A stretch of DNA of 64,000 nt from Aerococcaceae bacterium DSM 111020 (GCA_015863185.1 JACBXP010000005.1:79353-143352), one strand, 5' to 3'; shown: positions 39,370-50,183, counted from the first letter of the stretch. The notes: generated by a model from the sequence alone, not told the origin. Translations and numbers: made by a program.

Positions 39370-40007
39370 CAGATAATTTATCAACAAGAATTCAAGCTAT
39401 TTTATTTGTATCAGGAGATGAAGGAGTCACACTCTCAGCTATTGCAGATGCTTTAAAGGTAAAGAAAATAGAAGTAAAGAATCAACTGCATAATTTAAAG
39501 AACACAATAACTGAAAATGACATGTCGCCTGTGGAAATAATAGTCACAGGTGATCATTATCGCTTCATTACAAAGAGACAATATGCGGAAGATGTGGAAC
39601 GATTTGCTCAAAATACTGTTCATCAGCCATTAACACGTGCTGCGATTGAAACCTTAGCCATTATTGCTTATCGTCAACCCATCACACGTGTTGGAATTGA
39701 TGAAATTCGTGGCGTTTCATCTCAGAGCATGATTCAACGTTTGATTAGTAGGCAATTGGTCCGTGAGATGGGAAGAATCGAAGCACCGGGTAGGCCTTAT
39801 TTATATGGTGTAACCCATTATTTTCTGGACTATTTTGGTTTGAGTGATCTATCCGAGCTTCCTCCAATCGAATCTTTGGCCTTGAATGTTGAACTATCTT
39901 CAGAAGAATTATTTAAAGATAAGCAATGGGTGATTGAGAGTGAGAACAATCAAAAAATCAATGAAGAGGATAATGAAACAACATTTCCTTTTGAATCAGA
40001 AAGTTAA
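39366..40007 (+). CDS. scpB: Segregation and condensation protein B
   Basis: ScpB dimers bind the central part of ScpA in the SMC condensin. The 213-residue protein has the two winged-helix domains typical of the family: ILFVSGDEGVTLSAIADAL at the N-terminus and LTRAAIETLAIIAYRQPITRVGIDEIRGVSSQSMIQRLISRQLV in the second domain, then GRPYLYGVT. An acidic tail follows. GTGA at 39366-39369 joins the scpA stop to the scpB GTG start, so its translation depends on ribosomes leaving scpA. ScpB itself appears intact even though scpA is truncated. Confidence 0.95.
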   Translation: MTDNLSTRIQAILFVSGDEGVTLSAIADALKVKKIEVKNQLHNLKNTITENDMSPVEIIVTGDHYRFITKRQYAEDVERFAQNTVHQPLTRAAIETLAIIAYRQPITRVGIDEIRGVSSQSMIQRLISRQLVREMGRIEAPGRPYLYGVTHYFLDYFGLSDLSELPPIESLALNVELSSEELFKDKQWVIESENNQKINEEDNETTFPFESES

Positions 40008-40022
40008 ATTTGAGGAGAGAAT

Positions 40023-40742
40023 ATGGAAAGACTTCAAAAAGTAATGGCACACGCTGGTATCGCGAGTCGTCGCAAATGCGAAGATATTATAGAACAAGGT
40101 CGTGTTAAAGTTAATGGTACCACGGTCACAGAGTTGGGCACCAAAGTGCAATCAACGGATTTAATTGAGGTAGATGATGTCCCGATTTATCGTGAAGAGC
40201 CACGATATTTTTTATTATATAAACCCAAAAACACCATTAGTGCTGTTTCAGATGATAAGGATAGACCTGTCGTCGTGGATTTAATTAAAGATGTGGATGA
40301 ACGCATCTATCCGATAGGAAGACTAGATTTTGATACGACTGGACTTCTATTATTAACAAATGATGGAGATTTCGCGAATTTGCTGATGCATCCTAGTTAT
40401 CAAGTTCCTAAAACCTATATTGCGAAAGTTTCGGATATCCCAACAGAAAAAGGAATGCAGCAATTACGTCGTGGTATTAAAATTGATGGTAAAAAAACAG
40501 CGCCAGCACAAGCGAAAGTTAAATCAATCAATCGAGAAAATCGAACGAGCATCATCGAATTAACAATTCATGAAGGCTGGAATCATCAAGTTAAAAAAAT
40601 GTTAGAAGCCATCAATTGTCCTGTATCTAAGCTTAAAAGAGAAAGATTAGGCTTTCTTGACTTAGGAAATTTAAACCCAGGAGAGTATCGTGAATTAACA
40701 GCATTTGAAGTGGACAAATTGAGAAAAATGGCAGAAAAATAA
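40023..40742 (+). CDS. rluB: Ribosomal large subunit pseudouridine synthase RluB type
   Basis: This enzyme isomerises a uridine of 23S rRNA in the peptidyl-transferase region (U2605 in E. coli numbering for the RluB family). The 239-residue protein has an N-terminal S4 RNA-binding domain (RLQKVMAHAGIASRRKCEDII) and the RsuA-family catalytic motif GRLDFDTTGLLLLTNDGD with the nucleophilic Asp. Further motifs are KTYIAKV and IHEGWNHQVKKML. TGAGGAGAG precedes the ATG. It follows scpB by 15 bases, the usual scpA-scpB-rluB order. Confidence 0.95.
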   Translation: MERLQKVMAHAGIASRRKCEDIIEQGRVKVNGTTVTELGTKVQSTDLIEVDDVPIYREEPRYFLLYKPKNTISAVSDDKDRPVVVDLIKDVDERIYPIGRLDFDTTGLLLLTNDGDFANLLMHPSYQVPKTYIAKVSDIPTEKGMQQLRRGIKIDGKKTAPAQAKVKSINRENRTSIIELTIHEGWNHQVKKMLEAINCPVSKLKRERLGFLDLGNLNPGEYRELTAFEVDKLRKMAEK

Positions 40743-40758
40743 TATCATAAAGATTTAC

Positions 40759-40786
40759 TTGCTTTATATTAAATCTTTGCTATAAT
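40759..40786 (+). promoter_or_regulatory. Promoter of the FMN riboswitch-ribU unit
   Basis: TTGCTT (40759-40764), a 16-base spacer ending in an extended TGC, and TATAAT (40781-40786), about 20 bases before the riboswitch. Confidence 0.75.
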
Positions 40787-40807
40787 AAAGGTAAATAAAA
40801 TATACAA

Positions 40808-40922
40808 CGTCTTCAGGGCAGGGTGTAATTCCCGACCGGTGGTAAAGTCCACGACCCTAACTTGAGTTAGGTTGAACTGGTGAAATTCCAGTACCGACAG
40901 TAAAGTCTGGTATAAAGAAGAG
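40808..40922 (+). promoter_or_regulatory. FMN riboswitch (RFN element)
   Basis: The RFN landmarks appear in order: CTTCAGGGCAGGGTG, AATTCCCGACCGGTGGTA, AGTCCACGACCC, a variable P-stem, GAACTGGTGAAATTCCAGTACCGACAG (40874-40900) and the closing AAAGAAGA. FMN binding should favour the terminator at 40949-40982 and shut off ribU. The match to the class is close over the whole element. Confidence 0.97.
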
Positions 40923-40948
40923 TAGAGGTATTTTTGTGTACCAGTAAC

Positions 40949-40982
40949 GCTATCCCTGAATCGATTAGGGATAGCTTTTTTT
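40949..40982 (+). terminator. Riboswitch-controlled terminator before ribU
   Basis: GCTATCCCT (40949-40957) pairs with AGGGATAGC (40967-40975), followed by T7. It is positioned as the expression platform of the FMN riboswitch. Confidence 0.92.
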
Positions 40983-41019
40983 GCTTTTCAGCGCTTTGAC
41001 GTTAAAAGGAGAGAAAGAG

Positions 41020-41637
41020 ATGAAACGTGTTACAACCAGAGAATTGGTGTTTTTGGGTATATTGTCTGCTTTTGGAGTGATTTTGAGATTATTAGATTTT
41101 CCAATTTTACCAGCTGCTCCATTTTTGAAAGTTGATTTAAGTGACTTAACCGGACTGATTGGCTTACTTACTAGTGGTCCTTTGGGATTAATGCTCGTTT
41201 CCTTAGTGCGTGATTTAATTAATTACATTATTGGCGGGGGACAATCAGGAATTCCCATTGGATCTATTATGAGTTTTGCAGGAACGATGGCATTATTCTT
41301 ACCAACGCATTTTATTTTGAAACGATTTCCATCCATGAATCGGTGGGGACGTTTAATTTTAATGGGAGTGGCTTCCACTTTATCTTTAACGGTGACATTA
41401 TCACTTATCAATTATTATGTAGCCTTACCAATTTTTGTCACAGTGATGAATTTTCCTATTGATGATTATTTTGGATATGTCATATCACTAGTGGTACCAT
41501 TCAACTTAATCAAGGGTGTCATTGTTTCAATAGGTCAAGCAGTCGTCATAGAATCATTAGTTCCTTTGATGTATAAACGTCGTACGCTATTCGAACCCTA
41601 CAATCAAACGCTATTTCCCATAAGAAAACATTCCTAA
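41020..41637 (+). CDS. ribU: Riboflavin ECF transporter substrate-binding subunit RibU
   Basis: RibU is the membrane S-component that binds riboflavin and docks with the shared ECF ATPase/transmembrane module. The 205-residue protein has about six hydrophobic helices and the S-component N-terminal signature RELVFLGILSAFGVILRLLDFP with the Ala/Gly-rich ECF-docking helix. KVDLSDLTGLIGLLTSGPLGLMLVSLVRDLINYI is also typical. The frame extends upstream to 40981, but that stretch overlaps the terminator. AAAAGGAGAG sets the ATG at 41020. Position behind an FMN riboswitch makes riboflavin the near-certain substrate. The energising ECF genes lie outside this window. Confidence 0.96.
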   Translation: MKRVTTRELVFLGILSAFGVILRLLDFPILPAAPFLKVDLSDLTGLIGLLTSGPLGLMLVSLVRDLINYIIGGGQSGIPIGSIMSFAGTMALFLPTHFILKRFPSMNRWGRLILMGVASTLSLTVTLSLINYYVALPIFVTVMNFPIDDYFGYVISLVVPFNLIKGVIVSIGQAVVIESLVPLMYKRRTLFEPYNQTLFPIRKHS

Positions 41638-41700
41638 AATAAGTTTTTTAGTCGAAAAACTTCAAAAAATAGGTTATAATATTGCTCGATTGTTACAAAG

Positions 41701-41719
41701 TTTTATCATTATGATAAAA
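41701..41719. promoter_or_regulatory. Perfect 19-base palindrome before the LysM-protein gene (putative operator)
   Basis: TTTTATCAT-T-ATGATAAAA is a perfect 9-1-9 inverted repeat about 90 bases before the gene. It overlaps a possible promoter TTGTTA (41690-41695), 17 bases, GATAAA (41713-41718). The shape recalls Fur/PerR-type boxes, but the sequence does not fit either consensus well. The regulator is unknown. Confidence 0.45.
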
Positions 41720-41809
41720 TTCTTTTAAATTTTTCGTTAATAGCGTATAGTTAGTAATATACATTCTTTACGAAAATGAAGGATAAATCATTGTAGGAGG
41801 GGCAATATA

Positions 41810-42550
41810 ATGTCTAGAGAACGTGATAATGAATATCAGAATAAAGAAATCGAAGAATTAAAGAAGAATCAGCAAGTTGATTCTGATGATGAAATTGTAG
41901 AAACAAAGATCGATGAATCATCCGCGAATGAACAGAAAAAAGAAAAAAAACCTTGGCATAAACGATTTGGTTCAGACGAAAATTTGCGCAATCGCCAATA
42001 TTCCAGAACATCTAGAAACCAACCGAAACAAGAAGCAAGTACTTTATCTAAAGTCTTACTTGGTGCTTTTGTCGTGCTGTTAATCATTCCATTTGTTGTT
42101 TTGTTGATTGTGGAATCACAAAGAAGTAACGATGATATACCGGCTAGAACAAAAGAGCAAGTAATGATCTCAAGATCATCTATTAGTTCTGAAAGTGAAT
42201 CCGAAAGCTCAAGCTCTGAATCTTCTGAATCAGTGAGTTCAAGTGGTAATATCAGTGTTGCTGAAAATGGGGATGAGTCTGTTGGTTCGCAAGAAATATC
42301 TCAACCAGCTCAGTCGACACCCGAAACGACACAACAACCACCAGCAGAAACAACTCCGGCTCCAGCACCAACCCCTGCACCAGAAACGCAACCTGCACAA
42401 CCTTCAAGTACGACACATGCAGTGAATGCAGGAGAAACGTGGTATGGAATTGCTCGGACTTATGGGGTCAATGTTTATGATTTATTAGCCGCAAACGGAG
42501 CAGCTGAAGGAACCCCGCTTCATCCAGGAGATGTTGTTGTTGTACCATAA
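41810..42550 (+). CDS. Membrane-anchored LysM-domain protein (SAG1386/EF1546-type)
   Basis: The 246-residue protein has a charged cytoplasmic N-terminus (about 1-78), a single membrane helix (about 79-103, VLLGAFVVLLIIPFVVLLIVES), a Ser/Glu-rich stretch, a Pro/Thr/Ala-rich spacer (about 165-200) and a C-terminal LysM domain (about 203-246, HAVNAGETWYGIARTYGVNVYDLLAANG). LysM binds peptidoglycan N-acetylglucosamine, so the protein probably tethers membrane to wall. The spacer looks like a wall-spanning stalk. Placement between ribU and cmk matches the enterococcal and streptococcal SAG1386/EF1546 family; Bacillus YpbE is a distant counterpart. The precise role is not known. GTAGGAGGGG precedes the ATG. 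Confidence 0.85.
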   Translation: MSRERDNEYQNKEIEELKKNQQVDSDDEIVETKIDESSANEQKKEKKPWHKRFGSDENLRNRQYSRTSRNQPKQEASTLSKVLLGAFVVLLIIPFVVLLIVESQRSNDDIPARTKEQVMISRSSISSESESESSSSESSESVSSSGNISVAENGDESVGSQEISQPAQSTPETTQQPPAETTPAPAPTPAPETQPAQPSSTTHAVNAGETWYGIARTYGVNVYDLLAANGAAEGTPLHPGDVVVVP

Positions 42551-42560
42551 TTATTTATTG

Positions 42561-42598
42561 AGCGCCTTATACTGTGTATAGGGCGCTTAAATTTTTGA
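42561..42598 (+). terminator. Intrinsic terminator of the LysM-protein gene
   Basis: AGCGCCTTATAC (42561-42572) pairs with GTATAGGGCGCT (42576-42587, one G-U), followed by a T-rich tract that overlaps the leader of cmk. Confidence 0.85.
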
Positions 42599-42615
42599 GA
42601 GCAAAGGAGATAAAG

Positions 42616-43278
42616 ATGACTTATCAAATCGCAATTGACGGACCTGCTTCTTCAGGTAAAAGTACGGTTGCTAAAATTGTTGCTGACAAATTAAATATTA
42701 CTTATATTGATACAGGCGCAATGTATCGTGCAGTGACATATTTTATATTAGAAAATGAAATAAACATTGAAGATGCGGAATCACTTACGAAAGCCATGTC
42801 AGAAATAGATATTCAATTTGATCGTAACGACAAGCGTCAGCTTATTATTTTAAATAATCAAGATGTTTCGGATGACATTCGTTCTACCCACGTGACAAAA
42901 CATGTGTCTGCTGTTTCAGCAAAAAAAATTGTCCGCGAAAAATTAGTGGCCATTCAGCAAGAAATTGCAACTAAACAATCAGTGGTAATGGATGGTCGTG
43001 ATATAGGAACTGTCGTCCTGCCTCAAGCAGCATATAAATTTTATTTCACAGCAGATCCCGAAGTTAGAGCGAGAAGACGCTATGATGAAAATAAAGAAAA
43101 AGGAATCCTCGATCAAAGTCTCGAAGAATTGACAGAGGAAATCATTCGACGTGATCACTATGATATGAATCGAGAAATAAGTCCATTAAAAATCGCAGAT
43201 GATGCCACTGTAATCGATGGGACCCATTTAACCTTAAATGAAATGGTTGAAGCGGTGTTGTCGGCTGTCAAACATTAA
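42616..43278 (+). CDS. cmk: Cytidylate kinase
   Basis: Cmk phosphorylates CMP and dCMP to the diphosphates. The 220-residue product starts with the P-loop IAIDGPASSGKSTVAK, then has LNITYIDTGAMYRAVT, VMDGRDIGTVVLPQA and FYFTADPEVRARRRYDE (lid region). The open frame reaches back to 42574, but AAAGGAGA (42603-42610) sets the ATG at 42616. cmk-rpsA-der is the standard order in low-G+C Gram-positives. Confidence 0.97.
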   Translation: MTYQIAIDGPASSGKSTVAKIVADKLNITYIDTGAMYRAVTYFILENEINIEDAESLTKAMSEIDIQFDRNDKRQLIILNNQDVSDDIRSTHVTKHVSAVSAKKIVREKLVAIQQEIATKQSVVMDGRDIGTVVLPQAAYKFYFTADPEVRARRRYDENKEKGILDQSLEELTEEIIRRDHYDMNREISPLKIADDATVIDGTHLTLNEMVEAVLSAVKH

Positions 43279-43401
43279 AATACATTTATTACACTAGACT
43301 TCATTTAGAAACTTTGTTACAATAAGATATATGAAGTTTATCACGGTTATTCGTTGATGAATGATATATATATTGAGGTAACGCTTAGGAGGAACTGGTA
43401 C

Positions 43402-44775
43402 ATGTCAGAGTTTGTAGAAGAAAATCAAAATGAAGAAACATTAGAATCAACTGAATCAGTAGAAACGACTGAAGAAACAGAAGTTGAAGAAACTGAAGCA
43501 GTAGAGTCAATGGAAACAATGGAAGATGCTTTAGATAGTGTTAAAGAAATTTCAGTAGGTGATAAAGTCATTGGTGACGTATTAGCCTTTGATGATAATC
43601 AAGTACGTGTTTCAATTCAAGAAAGTGGCGGACTTGAAGGGGTTGTTCCACGTAATGAATTATCTGCGACACATGTTGAAGATATGACTGAAGTTGTAAA
43701 TATTGGTGATCAAATCGAATTAATTGTTGTAAAACCAATTAAAGACAAAGAAAATGGTAATTATTTATTATCTAAAAAACGTGTCGATGCAATGAAAGTT
43801 TGGGACGAATTAAAAGTTAAATTCGAAAATGAAGAAACAATTAAAGCCCCTGTTAAAAATAAAGTAAAAGGTGGTTTAGTTGTAGATGCTGGCGTTCGTG
43901 GATTCGTTCCTGCTTCTATGATTGAAGATTTCTTCGTGGAAGACTTTTCACCGTATGTTGGTGAAACATTAGAATTCAAAATCATTGAAATTGAGCCAAC
44001 AGAAAATCGCTTAATCTTGTCTCATAAAGAAATTGCACGTAAAGAACGTGAAGAAAAACGTGCGGAAGCAATGGAACGCCTTGAAGAAGGAGCTGTTGTT
44101 GAAGGTACTGTTGCACGTTTAGTAAACTTTGGTGCCTTTATTGATCTTGGTGGTGTTGACGGTCTTGTTCATATTAGTCGTATTGCACATGAGCATGTCG
44201 ATAAACCAAGTGATTATTTAACACCAGGAGAAACAATCGATGTAAAAGTATTATCGGTTGATCCAGAAGAAGGTCGTGTATCATTATCAATTAAAGATAC
44301 TTTACCTGGACCATGGGAAGATATTGAAGAAAAAGCACCTGAAGGATCAGTACTAACTGGTACGGTTAAACGTTTAGTAAACTTTGGTGCCTTTGTTGAA
44401 GTATTCCCAGGTGTTGAAGGATTAGTTCATATTTCAGAAATTGCACATGAGCATATTTCAACTCCACAAGATAAACTTGAAGAAGGTCAAGAAATTCAAG
44501 TTAAGGTGTTAAGTGTAAATCCTGAAGAAAATCGTTTATCATTATCAATCAAAGCATTAGAAGAAGCACCAGCTCGTGAAGAGTCACAAGATAGTGATTC
44601 AAACGAACGTTCAGCAAGTCGTCCACGTCGTAATCGTTCAAATCGTCGCAACAATAATAATGCGTCTAGAAACACGAATACACGTTCAAACGATAATGAT
44701 TTAGATACATCATTTACATTTGCTGATATGCTTGGAAGTCAATTAGAAGATCTAGATTTACCAGAAGATAACTAA
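43402..44775 (+). CDS. rpsA: 30S ribosomal protein S1 homologue (four S1 domains)
   Basis: The 457-residue protein contains four S1 RNA-binding repeats (about 45-125, 130-200, 215-287 and 300-373). The last two carry EGTVARLVNFGAFIDLGGVDGLVHISRIAHEHV-like sequence. Gram-positive S1 homologues (YpfD/RpsA) have fewer repeats than the six-domain E. coli protein. They may help translation of weak-site messages but are often not essential. An acidic Glu/Thr/Ser-rich N-terminus (about 1-40) and a basic Arg/Asn/Ser-rich tail (about 408-440) flank the repeats. TTAGGAGGA (43385-43393) fixes the ATG at 43402 rather than 43354. An extended -10 (TGTTACAAT, 43315-43323) precedes it. Confidence 0.95.
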   Translation: MSEFVEENQNEETLESTESVETTEETEVEETEAVESMETMEDALDSVKEISVGDKVIGDVLAFDDNQVRVSIQESGGLEGVVPRNELSATHVEDMTEVVNIGDQIELIVVKPIKDKENGNYLLSKKRVDAMKVWDELKVKFENEETIKAPVKNKVKGGLVVDAGVRGFVPASMIEDFFVEDFSPYVGETLEFKIIEIEPTENRLILSHKEIARKEREEKRAEAMERLEEGAVVEGTVARLVNFGAFIDLGGVDGLVHISRIAHEHVDKPSDYLTPGETIDVKVLSVDPEEGRVSLSIKDTLPGPWEDIEEKAPEGSVLTGTVKRLVNFGAFVEVFPGVEGLVHISEIAHEHISTPQDKLEEGQEIQVKVLSVNPEENRLSLSIKALEEAPAREESQDSDSNERSASRPRRNRSNRRNNNNASRNTNTRSNDNDLDTSFTFADMLGSQLEDLDLPEDN

Positions 44776-44801
44776 TTTTCTAGTTCATTTTGATTTATTC
44801 T

Positions 44802-44835
44802 TAGAGGCTGACGAAAGTCAGTCTCTATTTTATTG
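44802..44835 (+). terminator. Intrinsic terminator of rpsA
   Basis: TAGAGGCTGAC-GAAA-GTCAGTCTCTA (44802-44827, with one wobble) is followed by a T-rich tract. It lies just ahead of der. Confidence 0.85.
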
Positions 44836-44850
44836 TGAGGAGGGGATAGG

Positions 44851-46167
44851 ATGAAGGCATTACCTGTCGTTGCTTTGGTAGGAAGACCAAATGTAGGAAA
44901 ATCTACAATCTTTAATCGTTTGATAGGTGAAAGAGTTTCAATAGTGGAAGACCATCCAGGAGTGACCAGAGATCGAATCTATGGATCAGGTAAATGGCTT
45001 GGCAAAGACTTCCGTTTGATTGATACAGGTGGCATTGAAATGTCAAATGAGCCAATGATGAAACAAATTCGGTATCAAGCTGAGATTGCAATTGATGAAG
45101 CAGATATTATTGTCATGATTGCCAATGTCAGAGAAGGATTAACCAATGAAGATGAAGAGATTGCACAATTGTTGCATCGATCAAATAAACCTGTAATTTT
45201 AGCAGTAAATAAAACGGATAATCCCGAGCAAAGACAAATGATTTATGATTTTTATTCATTAGGACTTGGGGAACCTATTGGTATTAGTGGTTCTCACGGA
45301 ACCGGAATTGGTGATTTATTAGATGAAATTATTAATTTATTCCCTTCTGACCTTCCAGATGCTGAGGATGATAAGCGTATTCGCTTTAGTTTCATTGGTC
45401 GACCAAATGTTGGTAAATCAAGTCTTGTGAATGCGATGTTGGATGAAGAACGAGTGATTGTTTCGAATATCGAAGGAACAACTCGTGAAGCGGTTGATAC
45501 ATTATTTGTCAATGATTCTGGGCGAGAATTTACCATGATAGATACCGCCGGTATAAGAAAGCGTGGGAAAGTATATGAAAATACAGAAAAATATAGCGTT
45601 CTCAGATCATTGTCAGCCATCGATCGCAGTGATGTAGTCTGTGTTGTGTTAGATGCATCCACTGGTATTCGTGAACAAGATAAACATGTAGCAGGGTATG
45701 CATATGAAGCTGGAAAGGGTATCATCATTTTAATTAATAAGTGGGATGCCATTGAAAAAGATAATCACACTTATCAAAAATTTATCGAAGATGTGCGCAT
45801 GGAATTTAAATATCTTTCATTCGCTCCGATTTTAGCTGTAAGTGCAAAATCAGGACAAAGGTTAAATAAATTAGCCGATCTCATCGAGAAAATCTATGAT
45901 AATCGCAACAGGCGAATTCAATCTTCTACATTGAATGATATCTTAATGGATGCGATAGCGATGAATCCCACACCAACTGATAAAGGACGTCGCTTAAAAA
46001 TATACTATATGACACAAGTAGCCGTTGGACCACCAACTTTCGTTGTCTTTGTTAATGATACCGAACTCATGCACTTTAGTTATGAACGATTTCTTGAAAA
46101 TCAACTCAGAGACTCTTTCTATTTTGATGGAACTCCTATTCATTTGATTATTCGCGAAAGAAAGTAA
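44851..46167 (+). CDS. der: Ribosome assembly GTPase Der (EngA)
   Basis: Der is the essential tandem GTPase for 50S subunit maturation. The 438-residue protein has two complete G domains. G1 motifs are [15 protein letters not shown] (about residue 8) and [15 protein letters not shown] (about residue 182). G3 motifs are DTGGIE and [10 protein letters not shown], and G4 motifs are NKTD and NKWD. A C-terminal KH-like domain follows ([23 protein letters not shown]). GTGAGGAGGGG precedes the ATG. It follows rpsA after a terminator of moderate strength and is followed by hup. Confidence 0.98.
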   Translation: MKALPVVALVGRPNVGKSTIFNRLIGERVSIVEDHPGVTRDRIYGSGKWLGKDFRLIDTGGIEMSNEPMMKQIRYQAEIAIDEADIIVMIANVREGLTNEDEEIAQLLHRSNKPVILAVNKTDNPEQRQMIYDFYSLGLGEPIGISGSHGTGIGDLLDEIINLFPSDLPDAEDDKRIRFSFIGRPNVGKSSLVNAMLDEERVIVSNIEGTTREAVDTLFVNDSGREFTMIDTAGIRKRGKVYENTEKYSVLRSLSAIDRSDVVCVVLDASTGIREQDKHVAGYAYEAGKGIIILINKWDAIEKDNHTYQKFIEDVRMEFKYLSFAPILAVSAKSGQRLNKLADLIEKIYDNRNRRIQSSTLNDILMDAIAMNPTPTDKGRRLKIYYMTQVAVGPPTFVVFVNDTELMHFSYERFLENQLRDSFYFDGTPIHLIIRERK

Positions 46168-46285
46168 TGAAATCATGACATAAACGTTGTTTTAATAACT
46201 TTCTTATGCTATTCTTATAGATGAATTACTTGGTAATTTAGAAGTATATTCAAATATGTATGGTTTTATAAGGAGGAATTTACTA

Positions 46286-46561
46286 ATGGCAAACAAAGCA
46301 GATTTAGTAGAAAAAGTAGCAGAGAAAACAAATTTAACAAAAAAAGATGTCACTGCTACAGTGGAAGCATTATTTGAAACAATTCAAGAAACTCTAGCTG
46401 AAGGCGAACGAGTTCAAGTAATTGGTTTCGGAACTTTTGAAGTACGTGATCGTGCGGCTCGTAAAGGTCGTAACCCACAAACTGGTGAAGAAATTCAAAT
46501 TGCTGCAACAAAAGTTCCAGGTTTCAAAGCTGGTAAACAATTAAAAGAAGCAGTGAAATAA
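46286..46561 (+). CDS. hup: DNA-binding protein HU
   Basis: HU is the abundant histone-like dimer that bends DNA and shapes the nucleoid. The 91-residue product shows [70 protein letters not shown]: the full family profile, including the Pro-tipped beta arm (GRNPQTG). AAGGAGGAA sets the ATG at 46286 in a frame open from 46256. Monocistronic, with a compact terminator right after the stop. A der-hup order is common in Bacillota. Confidence 0.98.
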   Translation: MANKADLVEKVAEKTNLTKKDVTATVEALFETIQETLAEGERVQVIGFGTFEVRDRAARKGRNPQTGEEIQIAATKVPGFKAGKQLKEAVK

Positions 46562-46567
46562 TTGTTC

Positions 46568-46592
46568 AAGACCTCATTTGAGGTCTTTTTAT
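46568..46592 (+). terminator. Intrinsic terminator of hup
   Basis: AAGACCTC (46568-46575) pairs with GAGGTCTT (46580-46587), followed by T residues, immediately after the hup stop. Confidence 0.9.
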
Positions 46593-46603
46593 TTGTTCTT
46601 GAA

Positions 46604-46630
46604 TTAGCACTCTTCACCAAAGAGTGCTAA
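46604..46630. promoter_or_regulatory. CIRCE element 1 (HrcA operator), perfect
   Basis: TTAGCACTC-N9-GAGTGCTAA is an exact match to the CIRCE consensus bound by HrcA. It lies 27 bases before the -35 box of the hrcA operon. Confidence 0.97.
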
Positions 46631-46657
46631 AAAATTTTAAAAAATAAGCAAAAAAGG

Positions 46658-46686
46658 TTGACAAACTGTGAGATACCACGTATACT
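46658..46686 (+). promoter_or_regulatory. SigA-type promoter of hrcA-grpE-dnaK
   Basis: TTGACA (46658-46663), 17 bases, TATACT (46681-46686): essentially consensus. It sits between the two CIRCE elements. Confidence 0.92.
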
Positions 46687-46696
46687 ATAAATATAG

Positions 46697-46723
46697 TTAG
46701 CACTCAGACATTAATAGTGCTAA
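46697..46723. promoter_or_regulatory. CIRCE element 2 (HrcA operator), one mismatch
   Basis: TTAGCACTC-N9-TAGTGCTAA departs from the consensus at a single base. It covers the region of the expected transcription start and sits just ahead of the hrcA ribosome binding site. Confidence 0.95.
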
Positions 46724-46740
46724 TTAGTGAGGTGAACAAA

Positions 46741-47757
46741 TTGTTAACGTCCAGACAAGAAAAAGTATTGGCGCTTATTATAGAACAATTTAATGAAACA
46801 AATGAACCTGTTGGTTCCAAAAGTTTACTTCAACATAGTGATTTAAATGTGAGTTCTGCAACCATACGGAATGATATGGCCAATTTAGAAAAAGCTGGCT
46901 ATTTAAGGAAAATCCATACATCAAGTGGCCGAGCGCCATCAATCACAGGTTATCGATATTATATCAATCAGTTGATCGAATTGAGTCAAGACAGAACTTC
47001 AAATAAATTTGAAGAAGATGTCTTTGATGATATGATTCATGATAATTCGCAACAACCTATGAAGAAAGCGCAGTTAGCCTCACAATTGATGTCATCTATG
47101 ACTGGATTTACCACATTCGTTTTAGGACAGAATGATGTCACACACTATTTCGAAACCTTTCGTCTAGTAAAAGTTGACAGTAATCGCTTCATGGGTATAT
47201 TAATAACCCAGGATGGAGATGTTGGGAATCAATTATTCACAATCACTGTTCCTTTAGAGTATGATGCATTACAAACGATTAACGAATTAATTAATCGTGA
47301 ATTAGAAGGTCTAACATTAAGTGAATCTTATCAAAGAATGAAATTAACCATTCCATTGATCATTCAACGAGCAGTTGGATATCAATTAGACTTTTCAAAA
47401 TTATTTGAGAAAATAATGATTCAATTAAAAGGCCATGATTATTTTGTTAGTGGTAAAGAACATATTTATCAGCTAATCAATCCATCAATGACACCAGCAG
47501 GCATGAGTACTTTGATGACTCTGATTGATGGATCGAGTAAAACATATCAGCTCATTTCTCAAACGAATGATGGGATTGATGTTTTATTTGGCTATGATTT
47601 ATCACCGAACATATTAGATGGTGTGAATCTACTCACGGGTACTTATTATGATACCCATCATCGCATTACTTTAGGCGTTATTGGCCCGCTAACGATGGGC
47701 CATACTGATGTGATACTTTTACTTGACCAAGCAATTGACAAATTAACCGATAAATAA
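46741..47757 (+). CDS. hrcA: Heat-inducible transcription repressor HrcA
   Basis: HrcA binds CIRCE and represses dnaK and groE operons; its folding depends on GroEL, which makes it a sensor of chaperone load. The 338-residue product has the N-terminal winged helix (LTSRQEKVLALIIEQFNETNEPVGSKSLL, VSSATIRNDMANLEKAGYL, SGRAPSITGYRYY) and the GAF-like dimerisation/inserted domain behind it. The frame opens at 46717 inside CIRCE 2, but GTGAGGTG and the family N-terminus (MLTSRQ) favour the TTG at 46741. First gene of hrcA-grpE-dnaK, under double CIRCE autorepression. Confidence 0.96.
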   Translation: MLTSRQEKVLALIIEQFNETNEPVGSKSLLQHSDLNVSSATIRNDMANLEKAGYLRKIHTSSGRAPSITGYRYYINQLIELSQDRTSNKFEEDVFDDMIHDNSQQPMKKAQLASQLMSSMTGFTTFVLGQNDVTHYFETFRLVKVDSNRFMGILITQDGDVGNQLFTITVPLEYDALQTINELINRELEGLTLSESYQRMKLTIPLIIQRAVGYQLDFSKLFEKIMIQLKGHDYFVSGKEHIYQLINPSMTPAGMSTLMTLIDGSSKTYQLISQTNDGIDVLFGYDLSPNILDGVNLLTGTYYDTHHRITLGVIGPLTMGHTDVILLLDQAIDKLTDK

Positions 47758-47773
47758 TTAAGGAGGGTGTCTA

Positions 47774-48328
47774 ATGACAGAAAACAATCATCAATCGATT
47801 GATGAAACAGACATCACGGAAGAAGAGAAAGAAACAGAAGCAATAGAACAAGAAAATGCGGATGTTGAAGAACAACCGACTGAAATCGAAAAATTAGAAA
47901 AAAAGAATGAAGAACTTGAAGACCGAGTTTTAAGATTACAAGCTGAAATTTCGAATATGCAAAGAAGAAATACCAAAGAACGTCAAGATGCAAGTAAATA
48001 TCGTTCGCAGGCACTGGCAACTTCTTTACTTGATGCATTAGATAATTTGCATCGAGCATTAGAAACAGAAGTTGAAGGGGAAGAGGCAAAAACACTGCAT
48101 AAAGGTGTTGAAATGGTATTAGAGCAGATTAATCGTGCGTTTGAAGAAGAAAAAATTACAGCGATTGATCCTTTAAATGAGCCATTTAATCCCGAATATC
48201 ATCAAGCCGTAAGTATGGTGCCTGGTGAAGAAGGACAAGAAAGTCAATCTGTCATTCAAGTCCTTCAAAAAGGTTACATCTTAAATGATCGTGTTATTCG
48301 ACCAGCGATGGTTATTGTCGTTGAATAA
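47774..48328 (+). CDS. grpE: Nucleotide exchange factor GrpE
   Basis: GrpE releases ADP from DnaK and acts as a thermosensor. The 184-residue protein has an acidic disordered N-terminus (about 1-40), a long coiled coil (about 40-95, IEKLEKKNEELEDRVLRLQAEISNMQRR) and the C-terminal beta domain with the family signature VLQKGYILNDRVIRPAMVIVV. AAGGAGGGTG precedes the ATG. It lies 16 bases after hrcA and 34 before dnaK. Confidence 0.97.
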   Translation: MTENNHQSIDETDITEEEKETEAIEQENADVEEQPTEIEKLEKKNEELEDRVLRLQAEISNMQRRNTKERQDASKYRSQALATSLLDALDNLHRALETEVEGEEAKTLHKGVEMVLEQINRAFEEEKITAIDPLNEPFNPEYHQAVSMVPGEEGQESQSVIQVLQKGYILNDRVIRPAMVIVVE

Positions 48329-48359
48329 TAAAATATTACATTTAAAAAGGAGAATATAA

Positions 48360-50183
<1,824 letters not shown>

